Shown one piece after another: positions 35,264-43,196 of a DNA stretch of 64,000 nt; position 1 is the first letter of the stretch; each line of letters begins with the position of its first letter. The notes under the pieces were generated by a model. It searched no databases. It saw nothing but the letters and a program-made list of their open reading frames with translations, and was not told the DNA's origin. Source of the DNA: Azospirillum brasilense (GTDB lineage Bacteria > Pseudomonadota > Alphaproteobacteria > Azospirillales > Azospirillaceae); the NCBI RefSeq assembly GCF_007827815.1, contig NZ_VITH01000007.1:1-64000 (forward strand), read 5' to 3'. Both the position numbers and the translations under genes were made by a program.

Positions 35264-35977
35264 GTGACGCCCGACATCACCTTCCTCGACACCGTCGCCT
35301 TCCTGTGGTTCCTCGCCTGCTGGGCGGGCTTCACGCTGATCCAGGACCACATGCTGGGCGGGCGCATGGTCGTCAACCAGCATCTGAAGAAGGTGCGACG
35401 CCATTGGATGGAGCGGATGCTGGAGCGCGACAACCGCATCATGGACTCGCAGCTCGTCGGCCACACCATGCAGAGCTGCACCTTCTTCGCCAGCACGAAC
35501 ATGCTGGTGCTGGCCGGTCTGGTCGGCGCCTTCGGCGCGGTGGAGAACGCCCACAAGCTGGTCGGCACGCTGTCCTTCACGGTGCCGACCAGCCGCGAGT
35601 TCTTCGAGCTGAAGATGCTGCTGCTCGTGGCGATCTTCACCTTCGGCTTCTTCAAGTTCACCTGGGCGCTGCGCCAGTACAATTACTGCTGCGCCCTGAT
35701 CGGCTCCGCCCCGCTGCCTCCGGTGCCGGCGGAAGAGAAGACGGCCATGGCGGACAGCATCGCCGCGGCCATGACGCTGGCCGTCAAGGCGCTGAACGGC
35801 GGCATGCGCGCCTATTACTTTGCCATGGCGGCGCTGGCCTGGATGCTCGGCCCCTGGTTCTTCATGGTGTCCACCGCGGCGGTCATCGTCGTCCTGACCC
35901 GCCGGCAGGGCTTCTCCGCGACGGAGAAGGTCATCCGCGTACAGGCGGATGCGTTGGAGAAACGCAAACGGCCATGA
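35264..35977 (+). CDS. DUF599 family membrane protein
   Basis: 237 residues, about four membrane segments (near 8-30, 75-95, 110-135 and 185-215). The DUF599 pattern is HWMERMLERDNRIMDSQLVGHTMQSCTFFASTNMLVLAGLVG and FKFTWALRQYNYCCALIGSAP. Function unknown. The start is GTG at 35264; no ATG fits. Confidence 0.85.
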   Translation: MTPDITFLDTVAFLWFLACWAGFTLIQDHMLGGRMVVNQHLKKVRRHWMERMLERDNRIMDSQLVGHTMQSCTFFASTNMLVLAGLVGAFGAVENAHKLVGTLSFTVPTSREFFELKMLLLVAIFTFGFFKFTWALRQYNYCCALIGSAPLPPVPAEEKTAMADSIAAAMTLAVKALNGGMRAYYFAMAALAWMLGPWFFMVSTAAVIVVLTRRQGFSATEKVIRVQADALEKRKRP

Positions 35978-36028
35978 TGCACGGTTTTGGCGAGAAATAG
36001 GTTAAAATGTTCTAAATCTGCGACGTTA

Positions 36029-36044
36029 TGGCCAATACGCTGCA
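36029..36044 (+). promoter_or_regulatory. Candidate sigma-54 (-24/-12) promoter
   Basis: TGGCCAATACGCTGCA has GG and GC at the required 10-base spacing, with TGGC and TGCA flanks. It would start transcription near 36056 for the 58-residue gene at 36121. The match to consensus is partial. Confidence 0.35.
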
Positions 36045-36120
36045 GCGCAAATTAATGCTTTTGTCATAGCCGCCTGATGAACGCGTGCGTTGCAGCACGC
36101 CATGATCGAGGGGGTTGGCC

Positions 36121-36297
36121 ATGGACATCGACACAGCGGTATCGGTCTTGAATTCGCTGGACGAGGCGGAGCGGCTCCTGGCGGAAGTCCGGCTGCATCC
36201 GGGGGCCTGCGGCGCCGCCAAGGAGTTCATGGACCGCAACCGCGAGCTGCTCGATCAGGCGCGCCACTTCATCGACGCCGCGCACGAACTGGGCTGA
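36121..36297 (+). CDS. Small helical protein, 58 residues
   Basis: MDIDTAVSVLNSLDEAERLLAEVRLHPGACG and onward, predicted as two amphipathic helices. No family recognised. AGGGGG lies about seven bases upstream of the ATG. Convergent with the EAL gene (24-base gap). A possible sigma-54 promoter lies upstream. Confidence 0.6.
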   Translation: MDIDTAVSVLNSLDEAERLLAEVRLHPGACGAAKEFMDRNRELLDQARHFIDAAHELG

Positions 36298-36320
36298 CCC
36301 CGGTCCGGTTCGGGCGCGCC

Positions 36321-38036
36321 TCAGCCTTTCCTGAGGACCTTGCCGCCCGTGCCGGCCATCTTCGCCCAATCCTTGGCGAAATAGGCGAAATCGCGGGATG
36401 GGCGGCTGTAGAGGTAGCCCTGCGCCAGCGGCACCCCCAGTTCCGTCAGAAGCTGCGCGTGCTCCGGCCCTTCCACCTGCTCCCCGATCAGTCCGAGGCC
36501 GAGCTGGCCGCAGACGTCGACGATGGAGCGCAGCATCGCCATGTCGCGCCCGCTGTGCACGGCGCCGCGCACGAAATGCCCGTCGATCTTGGCGAAATCC
36601 GCCTGGAGGCCGTAGAGCGACTGGAAGGAGGTCGACCCGGCCCCGACGTCGTCCAGGCAGATGCGGAAGCCGGCGGCGCGCAGCTTCTGCAGGACCTCGT
36701 TCAGCTTGGCGATGTCGGTGACGACGACCGTCTCGGTCACTTCGAGCAGAAGCTTGCGGGCCAGATCGCCGTAGGGCTCGGTCACCGCCAGGAACTGGCG
36801 CAGGAAGATCGGGCTCATCAGCGTCTTGGCGGACAGGTTGATCGCCACGTCCGGCAGGGTCGGTTCCTTGCGGTGGGCGTGCATGGTGTCCAGCACCGAC
36901 TGCGTCAGCAGCAGATCGAAGTCGTAGATCAGCCCGACATCCTCGGCGAAGGTGATGAAGTCCGCCGGTGACGGCATGCCCTCCACCCGGGTCAGCGCCT
37001 CGAGATGGTGGACGGTCCGCGTCCCGATGTCGACGATGGGCTGGTAGACGACGAAGAAGTCGCGCTTCTCTATGGTCGCGCGCAGCCGGCCGATGCGGTC
37101 CACCGCGTCGGACAGCATGCGCTTGGCCCCATCCTCCAGGCTGGAGATGGTGAACTCGCCGCCCTGGGCCGACGCGAAGGCCTGCACGGTGTAGACCAGA
37201 GCGCGCGCGGCGTCGGCGGGATCCAGCCGCTCGTCCGACACGTCCAGCGACCAGGTGCGGATGCCGCCGGGCAGTTCGCCGCCGGCGCTCTGGATGATCT
37301 GGGTGATGTGGGCCTGCACCTCCTGCCCGTCGATGTCGGAGGCGTGGACGATGCCGTAGCGGTCGGTGGCCAGTTGCCCGGCGCTGTCGCCGTTGGCGGA
37401 GATCGCCCGAAGATAGGCCTCGATCCCCTGCATCACCTCGCTCGCCGCCCCTTCCGGCAGGGCGTCGACCATCGACTGGAGCCCGTCGATCAGCAGCAGG
37501 GTCAAGGCGTTGTCCAGCCCCTTCTCCCGCGCCTTGAGGATGCGGTCCTCCAGGATGTGGCTGAAGGCGTTGCCGTCGAGAAGCTGGCCGGCCGCGGCCA
37601 GCGCCTCGTTGGTGTTGCGCGGGCCGGAGGCCAGCAGGACGGTCAGGAACAGCGAGCCGGGGCAGGAATCGAGCCGGCAGCCGCCGAGCAGCGCCGGAAA
37701 GCGGTTGCCGTCGCAGCCCTGGAAGACCACGCGCGCCGGCTTGATGCGGCCCTTGTCCTGGATGCGCTTGAACAGGACCGTGACGTACTTGCGGTCGTTG
37801 GGCGCGACGACGTCGAGCAGGTTGCTGCCGACCAGCCCTCCCACGTCGCCTTCGGTCAGGCGGCAGCGCGCCCCGGCGCTGAACAGGATGGTGCCCTTCG
37901 CATCGGTCTCGATCAGCAGATCCGCCGCGGCGAAGGCGAAGCCGACGAAGCGGTCGCGCTCGCGGTGCGACGGGCGCCGGACCTGCGTGCTGGTCTGCGG
38001 CACCGGGCGTCTGATCGAGTCATGCGCAAGCTGCAT
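36321..38036 (-). CDS. EAL-domain c-di-GMP phosphodiesterase with PAS-like N terminus
   Basis: 571 residues. A PAS-like domain (about 25-140) precedes a middle region resembling a degenerate GGDEF domain (about 155-310) without the GGDEF loop. The EAL domain (about 315-560) keeps the catalytic set: E346-A-L, N400 (INLSAK), E432 (LEVTET), D462/D463 (DDVGAGSTSF), K483, E519 and E522 (GEQVEG), and Q539. So it should hydrolyse c-di-GMP; the degenerate middle domain may sense nucleotide. The start is uncertain: ATG at 38036 or 38081. It ends in a convergent pair with the 58-residue gene. Confidence 0.86.
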   Translation of the reverse strand: MQLAHDSIRRPVPQTSTQVRRPSHRERDRFVGFAFAAADLLIETDAKGTILFSAGARCRLTEGDVGGLVGSNLLDVVAPNDRKYVTVLFKRIQDKGRIKPARVVFQGCDGNRFPALLGGCRLDSCPGSLFLTVLLASGPRNTNEALAAAGQLLDGNAFSHILEDRILKAREKGLDNALTLLLIDGLQSMVDALPEGAASEVMQGIEAYLRAISANGDSAGQLATDRYGIVHASDIDGQEVQAHITQIIQSAGGELPGGIRTWSLDVSDERLDPADAARALVYTVQAFASAQGGEFTISSLEDGAKRMLSDAVDRIGRLRATIEKRDFFVVYQPIVDIGTRTVHHLEALTRVEGMPSPADFITFAEDVGLIYDFDLLLTQSVLDTMHAHRKEPTLPDVAINLSAKTLMSPIFLRQFLAVTEPYGDLARKLLLEVTETVVVTDIAKLNEVLQKLRAAGFRICLDDVGAGSTSFQSLYGLQADFAKIDGHFVRGAVHSGRDMAMLRSIVDVCGQLGLGLIGEQVEGPEHAQLLTELGVPLAQGYLYSRPSRDFAYFAKDWAKMAGTGGKVLRKG

Positions 38037-38081
38037 CGGCAATGGTCCGAAATTGAGAAAAAGTTTATCGAATTGCGTCAT

Positions 38082-38310
38082 TCATTCAATGGAGACTAGC
38101 CGTGTTCCCGTTCTGAAAAAAGCGGCAAGATTTGCCCCGCCGTTCCGAACAAAAAATCGGAACGTAGAATTTTCAATGATTTAAAGAGAAATATGGTTTT
38201 GAGCCGCGCCGGATTATCGCACCCGTCGCGCGAAAAAAAGGAAAGCGGGCCGTTCCCGCACAGGAAACGGCCCGCCGTGACGCTCAAACGGGGGGAATCG
38301 ACCGGGACGG
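38082..38310. other. AT-rich gap between EAL gene and purK
   Basis: About 230 bases. The first 150 are AT-rich and likely hold the promoter of the minus-strand EAL gene. The last part is the purEK terminator. No gene seen. Confidence 0.5.
38232..38275 (-). terminator. Intrinsic terminator of purEK
   Basis: On the minus strand GCGGGCCGTT and AACGGCCCGC (38245-38254, 38266-38275) form a 10-bp stem with 11-base loop, followed by TTTCC and a run of seven T. It sits about 35 bases past the purK stop. Confidence 0.85.
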
Positions 38311-39393
38311 TCAGGCGCGCGGACGGAGCCGGGTCACATGGCCCATCTTGCGGCCCGGGCGGGATTCCGCCTTGCCGTAGAGGTGCAGGCGGGCGCCGGG
38401 CTCCCCCATCAGATCCGGCCAGCGGTCCGCGTCGGCGCCGATCAAATTCTCCATCTCGGCGTCCGCCACCCGCTCCACCGAGCCGAGCGGCAGGCCGCAG
38501 ACGGCGCGGACGAGCTGCTCGAACTGGCAGGAATGGCAGGCGTCCATGGTCCAGTGGCCGGAGTTGTGCGGGCGCGGCGCCATCTCGTTGACCAGCACGC
38601 CGCCGTCCGGCGTCACGAACATTTCCACCGCCAGCACGCCGACGAGGTCCAGCGCCTCGGCGATGCGGTGGGCGACCCGCTCGGCCTCCGCGGCCGTCGC
38701 CGCCGGGACGCGGGCCGGGGCGATGGTCTTGTCGAGGATGCCGTCCTTGTGCCGGTTCTCCACGGCGGGGTAGGCGGCCATGCGGCCGTCCAGCCCGCGG
38801 GCGACGATCACCGACACCTCGCAGGTGAAGGAGACGAAGCCCTCCACGATGCCGGCGTCGGAGCCGATGGCCGCCCAGGCCTCCGCCGGGTCGCTGCCCG
38901 GCTCGATCCGCGCCTGCCCCTTGCCGTCATAGCCGAGGCGGGTGGATTTCAGGATGCAGCGCGGGCCGATCTCCGCCACCGCCGTCGCCACCTCGTCGGC
39001 GCTGCGGGCGGCGCGCCAGGGGGCGGTGCCGATGCCCAGCGCGTTGACGAAGGACTTCTCCTCCACCCGGTCCTGGGCGACCGACAGCACGGGGCCGCCG
39101 GGGTGGACGGGGGTGAAGCGGTTCAGATGCTCGACCACGGCGACCGGGACGTTCTCCCACTCCAGGGTCACCACGTCGACGGAGCGGGCGAAGGCCTCCA
39201 GCGCGTCGAGGTCGTCCCAGCCGGCGGAGGTGACGGCCGCCGCGACCTGGGCGCCGGGGCTGCCCTGCGATCCCGGCGCGTAGACGTGCGTCTTGTAGCC
39301 CAGACGGGCGGCGGCGAGCGCGGTCATGCGGCCGAGCTGCCCGTCGCCGAGCATGCCGATGGTCGAGCCGGGCGGAAGGATGCGGTGCGCCAT
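38311..39393 (-). CDS. purK: 5-(carboxyamino)imidazole ribonucleotide synthase PurK
   Basis: 360 residues, ATP-grasp family. It makes N5-CAIR from AIR, bicarbonate and ATP in purine synthesis. Signatures: IGMLGDGQLGRMTALAAARLGYKTHVY, TLEWENVP, KSTRLGYDGKGQ, EGFVSFTCEVSVIVARG and NEMAPRPHNSGHWTMDACHSCQFEQ. The ATG is four bases after the purE stop, so the pair is co-transcribed and probably translationally coupled. Confidence 0.96.
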   Translation of the reverse strand: MAHRILPPGSTIGMLGDGQLGRMTALAAARLGYKTHVYAPGSQGSPGAQVAAAVTSAGWDDLDALEAFARSVDVVTLEWENVPVAVVEHLNRFTPVHPGGPVLSVAQDRVEEKSFVNALGIGTAPWRAARSADEVATAVAEIGPRCILKSTRLGYDGKGQARIEPGSDPAEAWAAIGSDAGIVEGFVSFTCEVSVIVARGLDGRMAAYPAVENRHKDGILDKTIAPARVPAATAAEAERVAHRIAEALDLVGVLAVEMFVTPDGGVLVNEMAPRPHNSGHWTMDACHSCQFEQLVRAVCGLPLGSVERVADAEMENLIGADADRWPDLMGEPGARLHLYGKAESRPGRKMGHVTRLRPRA

Positions 39394-39396
39394 GGT

Positions 39397-39918
39397 TCAG
39401 GCGGGCTCGTCGACGGGGGCTTCGGCGACGGCGGCCGTCTGGCGGGCGCGCCAGGCGTCCAGCGCCTCGGCGACGGCCGGGTCCATCAGGGCGATGACCG
39501 AACCGGCGAGCAACGCTGCGTTGATCGCGCCGGCCTTGCCGATGGCAAGGGTGCCGACCGGAACGCCGCCGGGCATCTGGACGATCGACAGCAGGCTGTC
39601 CATGCCCTTCAGCGCGTGGCTTTCCACCGGGACGCCGAAGACGGGCAGGGGGGTCATGGAGGCGGCCATGCCCGGCAGGTGGGCGGCGCCGCCGGCCCCG
39701 GCGATGACCACCTTCAGGCCGCGCTCGCGGGCGGTGGTGGCGTACTCGACCAGACGCTGCGGGGTGCGGTGGGCGGAGACGATCCGGACCTCGTGCGGGA
39801 CGCCGAGCGCGGTCAGCGTCTCGGCGGCGTGCTTCATGGTGGTCCAGTCCGACTGGCTGCCCATGATGATGCCGACCAGCGGCTTGCGGTCGGTGGTGGC
39901 GGCGATGGATGCGGACAC
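39397..39918 (-). CDS. purE: N5-carboxyaminoimidazole ribonucleotide mutase PurE
   Basis: 173 residues, class I PurE. It converts N5-CAIR to CAIR. The active-site segments are [48 protein letters not shown] and [27 protein letters not shown]. Start GTG at 39918 with AGAGGAAAG upstream. First gene of the purEK operon. Confidence 0.96.
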   Translation of the reverse strand: MSASIAATTDRKPLVGIIMGSQSDWTTMKHAAETLTALGVPHEVRIVSAHRTPQRLVEYATTARERGLKVVIAGAGGAAHLPGMAASMTPLPVFGVPVESHALKGMDSLLSIVQMPGGVPVGTLAIGKAGAINAALLAGSVIALMDPAVAEALDAWRARQTAAVAEAPVDEPA

Positions 39919-40026
39919 GGCGCGCGCTTTCCTCTAGGTCCGGAAAGCGGCGCATTATAGAAAGCGCGCACGCGGAGTCCAGCGCGACGCGATGCGTCGG
40001 GCCATGTACCCCGCCGAAAACCCGTC

Positions 40027-40227
40027 TCAGGCGATGATGTCGGGCAGCATGCGGCTTTCCAGGACCATGATCTGGTCCTTGAGCGCGAGTTTGCGCTTCT
40101 TCAGACGTTGCATCTGAAGCTGGTCGAACGGCGCACGTTCGTGCAGTCGGGCGATCACGTCGTCGAGGTCGCGATGCTCGCTGCGAAGCGTGGCCAGTTT
40201 TTCCTTCAGCATCTCTTGTTCGTTCAT
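40027..40227 (-). CDS. YdcH/DUF465 family small protein
   Basis: 66 residues, a helical hairpin: MNEQEMLKEKLATLRSEHRDLDDVIARLHERAPFDQLQMQRLKKRKLALKDQI. DUF465 proteins are small coiled-coil proteins of unknown function, common in proteobacteria. Divergent from the phosphofructokinase gene over a 202-base gap. Confidence 0.87.
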   Translation of the reverse strand: MNEQEMLKEKLATLRSEHRDLDDVIARLHERAPFDQLQMQRLKKRKLALKDQIMVLESRMLPDIIA

Positions 40228-40429
40228 ACGCGCGGGGCCCGCTGGCTGAGCGGCGGGGACTATACCAGATTTCCGGCGCAACGGCAGTGCGAAACCACGC
40301 ATTCTTCGCAGGGTTATAATCCGGTCGCCGGAATGTAATATACTCGGAGGACCAGAACCATTGCGGTGGAGCAACGTTCTGGTATGACTACCTTTCGCAG
40401 CGGTTCCAGACGACACGGGACAGTCATCC

Positions 40430-41515
40430 ATGACAGCAGGCAAGCGCATCGGCATTCTCACCAGCGGCGGCGACTGCGCCGGGCTGAACGCGGTCATCCG
40501 CGCGGTGGTCCACCGGGCCGTCCTGACCTACGGCTGGCAGGTCCTGGGCATCAAGGAAGGCACCCAGGGGTTGCTGCAGCGTCCGGTGCAGTATCAGGTG
40601 CTCGACCTGCCGCAGGTCGACGGCAACATGATGCGCATGGGCGGCACGATCCTCGGCACGACCAACCGCGGCGACCCCTTCGCCTACCCGATGGCCGACG
40701 GCACCCAGAAGGACCGGTCGGACGAGATCATCGGCGGCTACCGCGAGCTGGGGCTGGACGCGCTGATCGGCATCGGCGGCGACGGCAGCTTTGCCATCCT
40801 GAAGAAGCTGGCCGACAAGGGCGGCTTCCAGATGGTCGGCATCCCCAAGACCATCGACAACGATCTCGGCCTGACCGAGGTGTCGGTCGGCTACGACACC
40901 GCCGTCGGCGTGGCGGTCGAGGCGCTCGACCGGCTCCAGCCGACCGCGGCCAGCCACGCCCGCGTCATGGTGCTGGAGGTGATGGGCCGCGACGCCGGCC
41001 ACATCGCGCTGGCCGCGGGCATCGCCGGCGGCGCCGACGTGGTGCTGATCCCCGAGATCGCCTATTCCATCGAGAAGATCGCCCAGAAGATCAAGCAGGT
41101 GCGCTCGACCGGCCGCAACTTCGCGCTGGTCGTGGTGTCGGAGGCGGTGAAGACCGTGGACGGCACCGGCGTGCAGAAGCTGTTCCAGGGCGGCCAGAAG
41201 CGCTACGGCGGCATCGGCGACTACATCGGCGAGAAGATCGCCGAGGCGACGGGGGCGGAGACCCGCGTCACCGTCCTCGGCCACGTCCAGCGCGGCAGCA
41301 TGCCCAGCCCGCGCGACCGTCTGGTCGCCTCGGCCTTCGGCGTGCACGCCGTGGACCTGATCGCGGAGGGCAAGTTCGACCGCATGGTCGCCTGGTCGGA
41401 CCGCGGCGTCATCGACGTGCCGATCACCGAGGCCATCGCCAAATACGCTTGCGTGGAGCTGGACGGCGCCATGGTCAAGACGGCCCGCGGCCTGGGCATC
41501 AGCCTGGGCGATTGA
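40430..41515 (+). CDS. pfkA: 6-phosphofructokinase (mixed-type family)
   Basis: 361 residues of the PFK superfamily, phosphorylating fructose 6-phosphate. The phosphoryl-donor site reads GIGGDGS (G116-S120) with Gly119, which fits ATP. The next motif is PKTIDND with K140, usually seen in the PPi-type and mixed-substrate clades. Other conserved parts: ILTSGGDCAGLNAVIRA, MRMGGTILGTTNRGDP, MGRDAGHIALAAGIAGGAD and LGHVQRGSMPSPRDR. Donor specificity is therefore probably ATP but not certain. A TIGR02444-type gene follows after 29 bases. Confidence 0.9.
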   Translation: MTAGKRIGILTSGGDCAGLNAVIRAVVHRAVLTYGWQVLGIKEGTQGLLQRPVQYQVLDLPQVDGNMMRMGGTILGTTNRGDPFAYPMADGTQKDRSDEIIGGYRELGLDALIGIGGDGSFAILKKLADKGGFQMVGIPKTIDNDLGLTEVSVGYDTAVGVAVEALDRLQPTAASHARVMVLEVMGRDAGHIALAAGIAGGADVVLIPEIAYSIEKIAQKIKQVRSTGRNFALVVVSEAVKTVDGTGVQKLFQGGQKRYGGIGDYIGEKIAEATGAETRVTVLGHVQRGSMPSPRDRLVASAFGVHAVDLIAEGKFDRMVAWSDRGVIDVPITEAIAKYACVELDGAMVKTARGLGISLGD

Positions 41516-41544
41516 GCGGGAACTCCAGGGAGGCAGGCGCGGCG

Positions 41545-42003
41545 ATGTCGGAAAACCCGCTCTGGGACTTCTCGCTCGCCGTCTACGGGCGGCCCGGCGT
41601 GCCCGCCGCCTGCCTCGACCTCCAGGACCGGCTCGGCCAGGACGTGAATGTCCTGTTGTTCGCCGCCTGGGCGGGCATGGCCTGCAACGCCGACCTGCCG
41701 GCGGAGGAACTGGCGCGGATCGACTCCGCGGTCGCGCCCTGGCGGGACGAGGTGGTCCGCCCGCTGCGCACCGTCCGCCGCCGGGCGAAGGGCGAGGACG
41801 ACGCCCTCTACAAGCGCCTGAAGGCGGCGGAGCTGGAGGCGGAGCGCGTCCAGCAGGACCGCCTCTTCGCCCTGTCTGGGCTCACCCCCGCGCCGGGCGG
41901 CGGCATCGCGCCGGCCGCGGCCAACCTCTACCGGCTGGTGCCGGAGGGTGACCCGGCGGTGATGGCTCTGCTGGCGGCGCTCGACACGCCGCCGGAGCCC
42001 TGA
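41545..42003 (+). CDS. TIGR02444 family protein
   Basis: 152 residues. Start MSENPLWDFSLAVYGRPGVPAACLDLQDRLGQDVNVLLFAAWAGM is the family signature, followed by WRDEVVRPLRTVRRRAK. Function unknown. A GGAGG about 13 bases upstream of the ATG. Likely in one transcript with the phosphofructokinase and the GNAT gene. Confidence 0.82.
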   Translation: MSENPLWDFSLAVYGRPGVPAACLDLQDRLGQDVNVLLFAAWAGMACNADLPAEELARIDSAVAPWRDEVVRPLRTVRRRAKGEDDALYKRLKAAELEAERVQQDRLFALSGLTPAPGGGIAPAAANLYRLVPEGDPAVMALLAALDTPPEP

Positions 42004-42017
42004 GGGCGACCGGCGCG

Positions 42018-42605
42018 GTGACCACGCGGCCCGTCCTCGCCTCCTCCCGGTTGATCCTGCGTCCCTGGCGTGACGGCGACGGCGAGACCTTCCACGCGCT
42101 GTCGCAGAACCCTGCGGTGATGGAGCATCTGCTGCCGCTTCCCGACCGGGCGGCCAGCGACGCGGTGATCCGGCGCATCGGCGAGCATTTCGACCGGCAC
42201 GGCTTCGGCTTCTGGGCGGTGGAGCGGCCCGGCCACGGCCCCTTCATCGGTTTCGTCGGGCTGGCCCGCGTGACGTGGGAGGCGCCGTTTGCCCCTGCGG
42301 TGGAGGTGGGCTGGCGGCTCGACCCCGCCCATTGGGGGCAGGGGCTGGCAACCGAGGCCGCCAAGCTGGCGCTGGCCCACGGGTTCGGTGCGGTCGGGCT
42401 GGACGAGATCGTGGCCTTCACCGTACCGGCGAACCGGCGGTCGCAGCGGGTCATGGAGCGGCTGGGGATGGAGCGCGACGCGGCGGCCGACTTCGACCAC
42501 CCGCGGGTTCCCGACGGGCATCGCCTGAAGCGGCACGTCCTCTACCGGATCGGGCGCGACCGCTGGCGGAGCGGGATCGGTGCCGGTGTCAGCGGACCAG
42601 GATGA
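42018..42605 (+). CDS. GNAT acetyltransferase, RimJ type
   Basis: 195 residues. Opens with TRPVLASSRLILRPWRDGDGETFHAL, then VEVGWRLDPAHWGQGLATEAAKLALAHGFGAVGLDEIVAFTVPANRRSQRVMERLGM, the normal RimJ/RimL acetyl-CoA loop and helix. Substrate unknown. Start GTG at 42018. The 3' end overlaps the convergent gene at 42589 by 17 bases. Confidence 0.87.
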   Translation: MTTRPVLASSRLILRPWRDGDGETFHALSQNPAVMEHLLPLPDRAASDAVIRRIGEHFDRHGFGFWAVERPGHGPFIGFVGLARVTWEAPFAPAVEVGWRLDPAHWGQGLATEAAKLALAHGFGAVGLDEIVAFTVPANRRSQRVMERLGMERDAAADFDHPRVPDGHRLKRHVLYRIGRDRWRSGIGAGVSGPG

Positions 42606-42999
42606 GGCTGTTGCGGTCGCCCGTCTCGTCGGACACCAGGAACGGCTTGCCGACATAGAAGGCCTGGCAGCGCTTGCCGCCGGACAGGCGGGTCAGCCCG
42701 GCTTCCCACTCCTGCCCGCGCGGCCCGAGGATGCGCAGTTTCAACTGGTCGAGCAGCGGGTAGATCTGATAGCCCTCGAGGTCCAGCGGCTCTCCCTTCG
42801 CGGAGAAGGCCTCCTGGTTCAGGGTGAGCGTCTTGCCGTTGAGGTCCAGCTTGACGTCCTGCGCCCACGGGCATCCGCCGCCGGCGGGCTTCTCGTTGGC
42901 CGCGGCGGGCGTTGCGGTCAGGATCGCCGGGACCAGGGCGCAGGTCAGCGCAAGGGCACAGACGTTCAAGGTGCTTGTCATCGACGGAATGCTTTTCAT
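42589..42999 (-). CDS. Exported protein, uncharacterised
   Basis: 136 residues. A signal peptide (MTSTLNVCALALTCALVPAILTATPAAA) ends near AAANEK. The mature part has two Cys (GGGCPWAQDV and GGKRCQAFYVGKPFLV), perhaps one disulfide. No family recognised. The start is 42999 or 42981; neither has a clear ribosome site. Confidence 0.7.
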   Translation of the reverse strand: MKSIPSMTSTLNVCALALTCALVPAILTATPAAANEKPAGGGCPWAQDVKLDLNGKTLTLNQEAFSAKGEPLDLEGYQIYPLLDQLKLRILGPRGQEWEAGLTRLSGGKRCQAFYVGKPFLVSDETGDRNSLILVR

Positions 43000-43196
43000 A
43001 AGCGGGAAGCGGTTCTCGCGCTGAATACCCCGGTATGTCCCAGGGCATGGGTGCAGAATAAGTTTTGCAAAAGTGAAATGCAACGCGGGGCTTCTCGTGG
43101 GTGGGTTGCGGGAACGGCAGGACTTGTGACCAATGCGTCAGCGGACCTGTCCGGTCCTTCGGCTTCCGGTACCCCTTCCATCATCAGGCGCGTCCC

